The position numbers and the translations under genes are program-made. Source: Bacteroidota bacterium (GTDB lineage Bacteria; Bacteroidota; Bacteroidia; AKYH767-A; JABDAW01). From it: DNA of 27,417 nucleotides. Shown here in pieces: positions 25,125-27,417 of the stretch; position 1 is the first letter of the stretch; every line of letters starts with the position of its first letter. The stretch spans positions 7,980 through 35,396 of the forward strand of contig JAHEYM010000003.1 of assembly GCA_023251595.1 (NCBI GenBank), given 5' to 3'. The notes beneath the pieces were generated by a model that saw only the letters and a list, made by a program, of their open reading frames with translations, was not told where the DNA came from and did no database searches.

Positions 25125-25931
25125 CTATTTCACTAAAATCTTATCAAGCATATCCTTATAAGGAGTGAAGTTCGCCAGATCACTATGCGTACCAGAGGGA
25201 ATGGTTACGAGCGTGTCACCACTCTTAAAAAGTTTTTGAAGTTTGAGACTTGAACCATAATATATCACAGCATCCTTTGTACCATGGAAAACGGTAACCG
25301 GACATTTCACATTTGCTAGATATTCATCTGTTCGTATATGGTATTTCATGAGGAAGCTTGGAATGAAAGGATAATTATGGTTTTTCAGATCGATCAAACT
25401 ATAATATGGAGAATCGAGGATTAGTTGGCATGCATGATTTTGTGATGCGAGATGCGCTGCAATACCTGAACCCAAAGATCTTCCATATATAATTATTTTA
25501 TCTTCACTTATATGAGTCTTACATTCATTATACAGAGTCTGTGCATCTGTAAATAAAATTTCCTGACTATTCGAACCGGTACTTTTTCCGTAACCCCGAT
25601 AATCGAAAATAAAAAGTTCGTATCCTCTCTCGATAAATTTACCTGCTTCGTTTCCCCAAGAAGAGAGCGAGCCGGCATTACCGTGGCAATAAAAAATCAG
25701 CCCTTTTGGATCAGGCTTATGAAACCACAATGCATTAATCGTGGCTCCATCCTGCATTTGAAAGTTTTTTTCTTCAAACGGAATATCAAATTTATATACA
25801 AAATCGGATGATAATTTCTCCGGGTGAAAGACCAGTTTCTCCTGCAGGAAATATATTGCGGCACAAATTACTATATATGCGAGAAAAAGGATTAATACAA
25901 TCTTAATTATCACCCGTCTGAATTTCCTCAC
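25125..25931 (-). CDS. Membrane-anchored alpha/beta hydrolase (BEM46/ABHD13-like)
   Basis: The protein has 268 residues. An N-terminal signal-anchor (about 8-29, IIKIVLILFLAYIVICAAIYFL) follows basic residues. The alpha/beta hydrolase core shows YCHGNAG at 81-87 (oxyanion hole), FDYRGYGKSTG at 109-119, the nucleophile elbow GRSLGSG with Ser152, then HGTKDAVI with Asp220 and GTHSDL with His249, a complete Ser-Asp-His triad. The substrate is unknown; related proteins are esterases or peptidase-like hydrolases. The start is a GTG at 25931, which overlaps the stop of the upstream TonB_C-domain gene in GTGA, so translation is coupled. There is no closer ATG that keeps the membrane segment. Confidence 0.85.
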   Translation of the reverse strand: MRKFRRVIIKIVLILFLAYIVICAAIYFLQEKLVFHPEKLSSDFVYKFDIPFEEKNFQMQDGATINALWFHKPDPKGLIFYCHGNAGSLSSWGNEAGKFIERGYELFIFDYRGYGKSTGSNSQEILFTDAQTLYNECKTHISEDKIIIYGRSLGSGIAAHLASQNHACQLILDSPYYSLIDLKNHNYPFIPSFLMKYHIRTDEYLANVKCPVTVFHGTKDAVIYYGSSLKLQKLFKSGDTLVTIPSGTHSDLANFTPYKDMLDKILVK

Positions 25932-26413
25932 TTTTTAATTTCTTCTTTTTTTACGGGTTCGTCATCGGCCAGTTTAAATTTTACGGGTAGATTAAATTGG
26001 ACAGCAACGGGTTTTCCAGCCATCATCCCCGGTTTCCAATCAGGCATAAATTTAAGTACCCGTAACACTTCCTCATTACAACCTGCTCCTAATCCTTTAA
26101 CAATTTTAATGTCGGAAATCTTTCCTTCTTTGCTTACGATAAAGGATGCATAGACAGATCCGGTAACGCCATTTTCTCTTGCCATTTCGGGATATTTGAG
26201 ATTTTTGTGAAGGAATGACATCAAAGCTTCCGGGCCTCCGGGAAACTCGGGCATTACTTCTGCAAACTGTACAACCGCTTCACCACCAAGGGTTGCAGGT
26301 TTTGTAGTGGCAGATACCGGAGAATCATTACCGCCCATTGGGGCATCTTTGGTTTGTGCAGATGTGAATGAAATTCCTGCGAAGAGGAATAAGAATGTGA
26401 GGATAGTTTTCAT
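25928..26413 (-). CDS. Exported TonB_C-domain protein, copy 1
   Basis: The 161-residue protein has a signal peptide (ILTFLFLFAGISFTSAQ), a short linker and a TonB C-terminal domain from about residue 57: PEFPGGPEALMSFLHKNLKYPEMARENGVTGSVYASFIV, KEGKISDIKIVKGLG, EEVLRVLKFMPDWKPG, and VQFNLPVKFKL. The PEFPGG and YPEMAREN motifs are those of Bacteroidetes TonB-family proteins. Unlike true TonB it has no inner-membrane anchor, only a cleavable signal peptide, so it should be free in the periplasm and cannot transduce energy by the standard route. The tail VKKEEIKK is close to that of copy 3 at the window edge. Its stop overlaps the hydrolase start (GTGA). A -7 box at 26464-26457 lies upstream. 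Confidence 0.85.
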   Translation of the reverse strand: MKTILTFLFLFAGISFTSAQTKDAPMGGNDSPVSATTKPATLGGEAVVQFAEVMPEFPGGPEALMSFLHKNLKYPEMARENGVTGSVYASFIVSKEGKISDIKIVKGLGAGCNEEVLRVLKFMPDWKPGMMAGKPVAVQFNLPVKFKLADDEPVKKEEIKK

Positions 26414-26439
26414 TTTATATTGGGTTTTTTAATTTGGCT

Positions 26440-26462
26440 GCAAAGACACAAGGGCGCAAAGT
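26440..26462. repeat. GCAAAG-type dispersed repeat overlapping a promoter box
   Basis: GCAAAGACACAAGGGCGCAAAG has two GCAAAG blocks 16 bases apart. It resembles a short intergenic repeat (GCAAAGACGCAAAGGCGCAAAG-like) common in bacterial genomes. The complement of its right end, extended by two bases, reads TAACTTTG, the presumed -7 box of TonB_C copy 1. Confidence 0.5.
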
Positions 26463-26464
26463 TA
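26457..26464 (-). promoter_or_regulatory. -7 box upstream of TonB_C copy 1
   Basis: The minus strand reads TAACTTTG, matching TAnnTTTG, 43 bp before the ATG at 26413. A -33 TTTG was not found at the usual distance. It would drive copy 1 and the coupled hydrolase. Confidence 0.45.
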
Positions 26465-26494
26465 GAATAATTTCAAATAGAAGACTTTACTCCT

Positions 26495-26956
26495 TTATTG
26501 AGAATCAACTAATTTAAATTTAATTGGCAGGTTATAGTAAGTTGGAATAGGTTTTCCTTGCTGTTTAGCGGGTATCCAATTTGGCATTAATTTCACAACA
26601 CGAATAGCCTCTTCATCTAGTTCACTCCCGATTCCTCTCATAACTTTTACATCACTAATCTTTCCATCAAGATTGACTAGGAAGTTAATCCAGACTGTAC
26701 CTTGAATTCCATTTTTACGTGATTCTTCCGGGTACCGAGTATTCTCTCTAAGAAAAATAAGTAGTGAGTCTTCTCCCCTAGGAAAAGAAGGACTCGGAAA
26801 ACATTGATAAGGACAGACGAGAATGGAATCAGACTTTTTTGAAACTGCTTTATCGCTGGGGTCAGAATTAATTTCCTTTGCTTTTTTTTGAGTACAAGAA
26901 ATAGAAAAAGAAATTAACAGAAAAGTGGTAAAAAGAATTGCATTAATTTTCATCAT
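26495..26956 (-). CDS. TonB_C-domain lipoprotein, copy 2
   Basis: The protein has 153 residues from ATG 26956 (a second ATG is adjacent; an upstream TTG at 26980 is less likely). The signal peptide ends in a lipobox-like LLISFSISC, so the mature protein should start with a lipidated Cys. A Lys/Ser-rich linker is followed by the TonB C-terminal domain: FLRENTRYPEESRKNGIQGTVWINFLV, DGKISDVKVMRGIGSELDEEAIRVVKLMPNW, and YYNLPIKFKLV. It lacks the Lys-rich tail of copies 1 and 3 and is the most diverged of the three. Lipid anchoring rather than an inner-membrane helix sets it apart from TonB proper. It sits 81 bp upstream of copy 1, same strand. Confidence 0.82.
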   Translation of the reverse strand: MMKINAILFTTFLLISFSISCTQKKAKEINSDPSDKAVSKKSDSILVCPYQCFPSPSFPRGEDSLLIFLRENTRYPEESRKNGIQGTVWINFLVNLDGKISDVKVMRGIGSELDEEAIRVVKLMPNWIPAKQQGKPIPTYYNLPIKFKLVDSQ

Positions 26957-26991
26957 TAAAGTTTTCTTTTCAGTAATCAAATGATTTTACG

Positions 26992-27081
26992 ACTTCTTGT
27001 TTCTGGGCTAAAGCCCGGAGTCGGTGGGGCATTTGTCAACCCCATCATAAATGATGGGGTAAAGTTGGGTGAGCAACAAGT
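26992..27081. repeat. Multi-hairpin REP-like intergenic element
   Basis: Outer arms CTTGTT (26996-27001) and AACAAG (27075-27080) enclose two hairpins. CTGGGC/GCCCGG (27003-27018) has a TAAA loop. ACCCCATCAT/ATGATGGGGT (27039-27048, 27051-27060) is a perfect 10-bp stem with a 2-base AA core. It fills most of the gap between TonB_C copies 2 and 3. Similar GGGCTAAAGCCC/ACCCC..GGGGT elements recur in Bacteroidetes intergenic DNA; I know of no gene in it. It could also end the copy 3 transcript. Confidence 0.7.
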
Positions 27082-27105
27082 TGAACTCAAGCCCTATATA
27101 TTAAA

Positions 27106-27417
27106 TTACTTTTTAATTTTATCTTTTTTAACAGGTGGTTCTTCGTTAAACCGAAACTTTACCGGGAGGTTATAAACAACTGCAACTTTCATCCCCCCAA
27201 TTTTCCCAGGATTCCACTTAGGCATCAAACGAACCACTCGAATCACTTCCTCGTCACAGCCACTACCGATTCCTTTTACTATTTTTATATTTTCGATTTT
27301 TCCATCTGCCCGCACTTCAAATTGGACCAGTACAGTTCCGCTAATTCTTGATTCGAGGGCGGCCATAGGGTAATCAATATTTTTAGACAAAAATGCCATG
27401 AGTGCATCTTCGCCACC
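27106..27417 (-). CDS. TonB_C-domain protein, copy 3 (5' end outside window)
   Basis: The frame is open to the window edge, giving 103 residues of C-terminal sequence beginning GGEDALMAFLSKNIDYPM. A TonB C-terminal domain is clear: ISGTVLVQFEVRADGKIENI, KIVKGIGSGCDEEVIRVVRL, MPKWNPGKIGG, VVYNLPVKFRF, and a tail VKKDKIKK. It is closest to copy 1 (shared GG-ALM-FL-KN-YP layout, the Cys in GCxEEV and the charged tail). The signal peptide and start codon are upstream of 27417, so whether it is a free periplasmic protein, a lipoprotein or membrane-anchored cannot be seen. The internal ATG at 27399 is not the start, since the homologous region continues upstream. Confidence 0.82.
   Translation of the reverse strand, partial: GGEDALMAFLSKNIDYPMAALESRISGTVLVQFEVRADGKIENIKIVKGIGSGCDEEVIRVVRLMPKWNPGKIGGMKVAVVYNLPVKFRFNEEPPVKKDKIKK

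Overview
The window looks like a chromosomal segment of a Bacteroidetes/Bacteroidota member (Chitinophagia- or Sphingobacteriia-like; the genus cannot be named from sequence alone). Three things support this: core type IX secretion (T9SS) and gliding genes (porU, two porV paralogs, porP/sprF, gldJ) together with a cargo protein carrying a T9SS C-terminal sorting domain; repeated upstream matches to the Bacteroidetes -7 promoter box TAnnTTTG; and near absence of Shine-Dalgarno sites. The DNA is AT-rich, short intergenic gaps are common, and nothing resembles a plasmid, phage, transposase or CRISPR array.

Layout. Positions 1-2053 (+) hold the tail of an unknown gene, then a three-gene cluster: a secreted YD-like repeat protein, a VTC/triphosphate-tunnel (polyphosphate polymerase-like) protein and a DUF4956 membrane protein. 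Positions 2060-8955 (-) form a T9SS operon read porU - porV - ispF - second porV, with the isoprenoid gene ispF between two close porV paralogs. Divergent from it, 9161-11654 (+) carries porP/sprF and gldJ, ending at a strong bidirectional terminator. Next come an acyl-CoA dehydrogenase (-), anmK (+), a small highly charged protein (-), an MscS channel (+), a TonB-like protein and folC (+).

Positions 17879-19168 are a small zone of decay: a short secreted protein broken by a frameshift, a metallophosphoesterase that has lost its central catalytic segment, then tRNA-Val(UAC) on the minus strand with its own promoter and terminator. After that come a second secreted YD-like protein (+), a 1033-residue 7TM hybrid histidine kinase (-), a T9SS-exported GloVer-repeat/PKD protein whose signal peptide is out of frame with its body, an alpha/beta hydrolase coupled to a TonB_C-domain protein, and two further TonB_C-domain proteins, the last cut by the window edge.

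How the genes work together. PorP and GldJ belong to the T9SS/gliding machinery, PorV shuttles cargo at the outer membrane, and PorU removes the C-terminal sorting domain; the GloVer/PKD protein is a plausible client. Several families of short dispersed repeats sit between genes: a hairpin element, C-rich palindromes, a TTCGAC-type repeat, and a GCAAAG-type repeat that overlaps a promoter box. One of them abuts or supplies the folC start codon.
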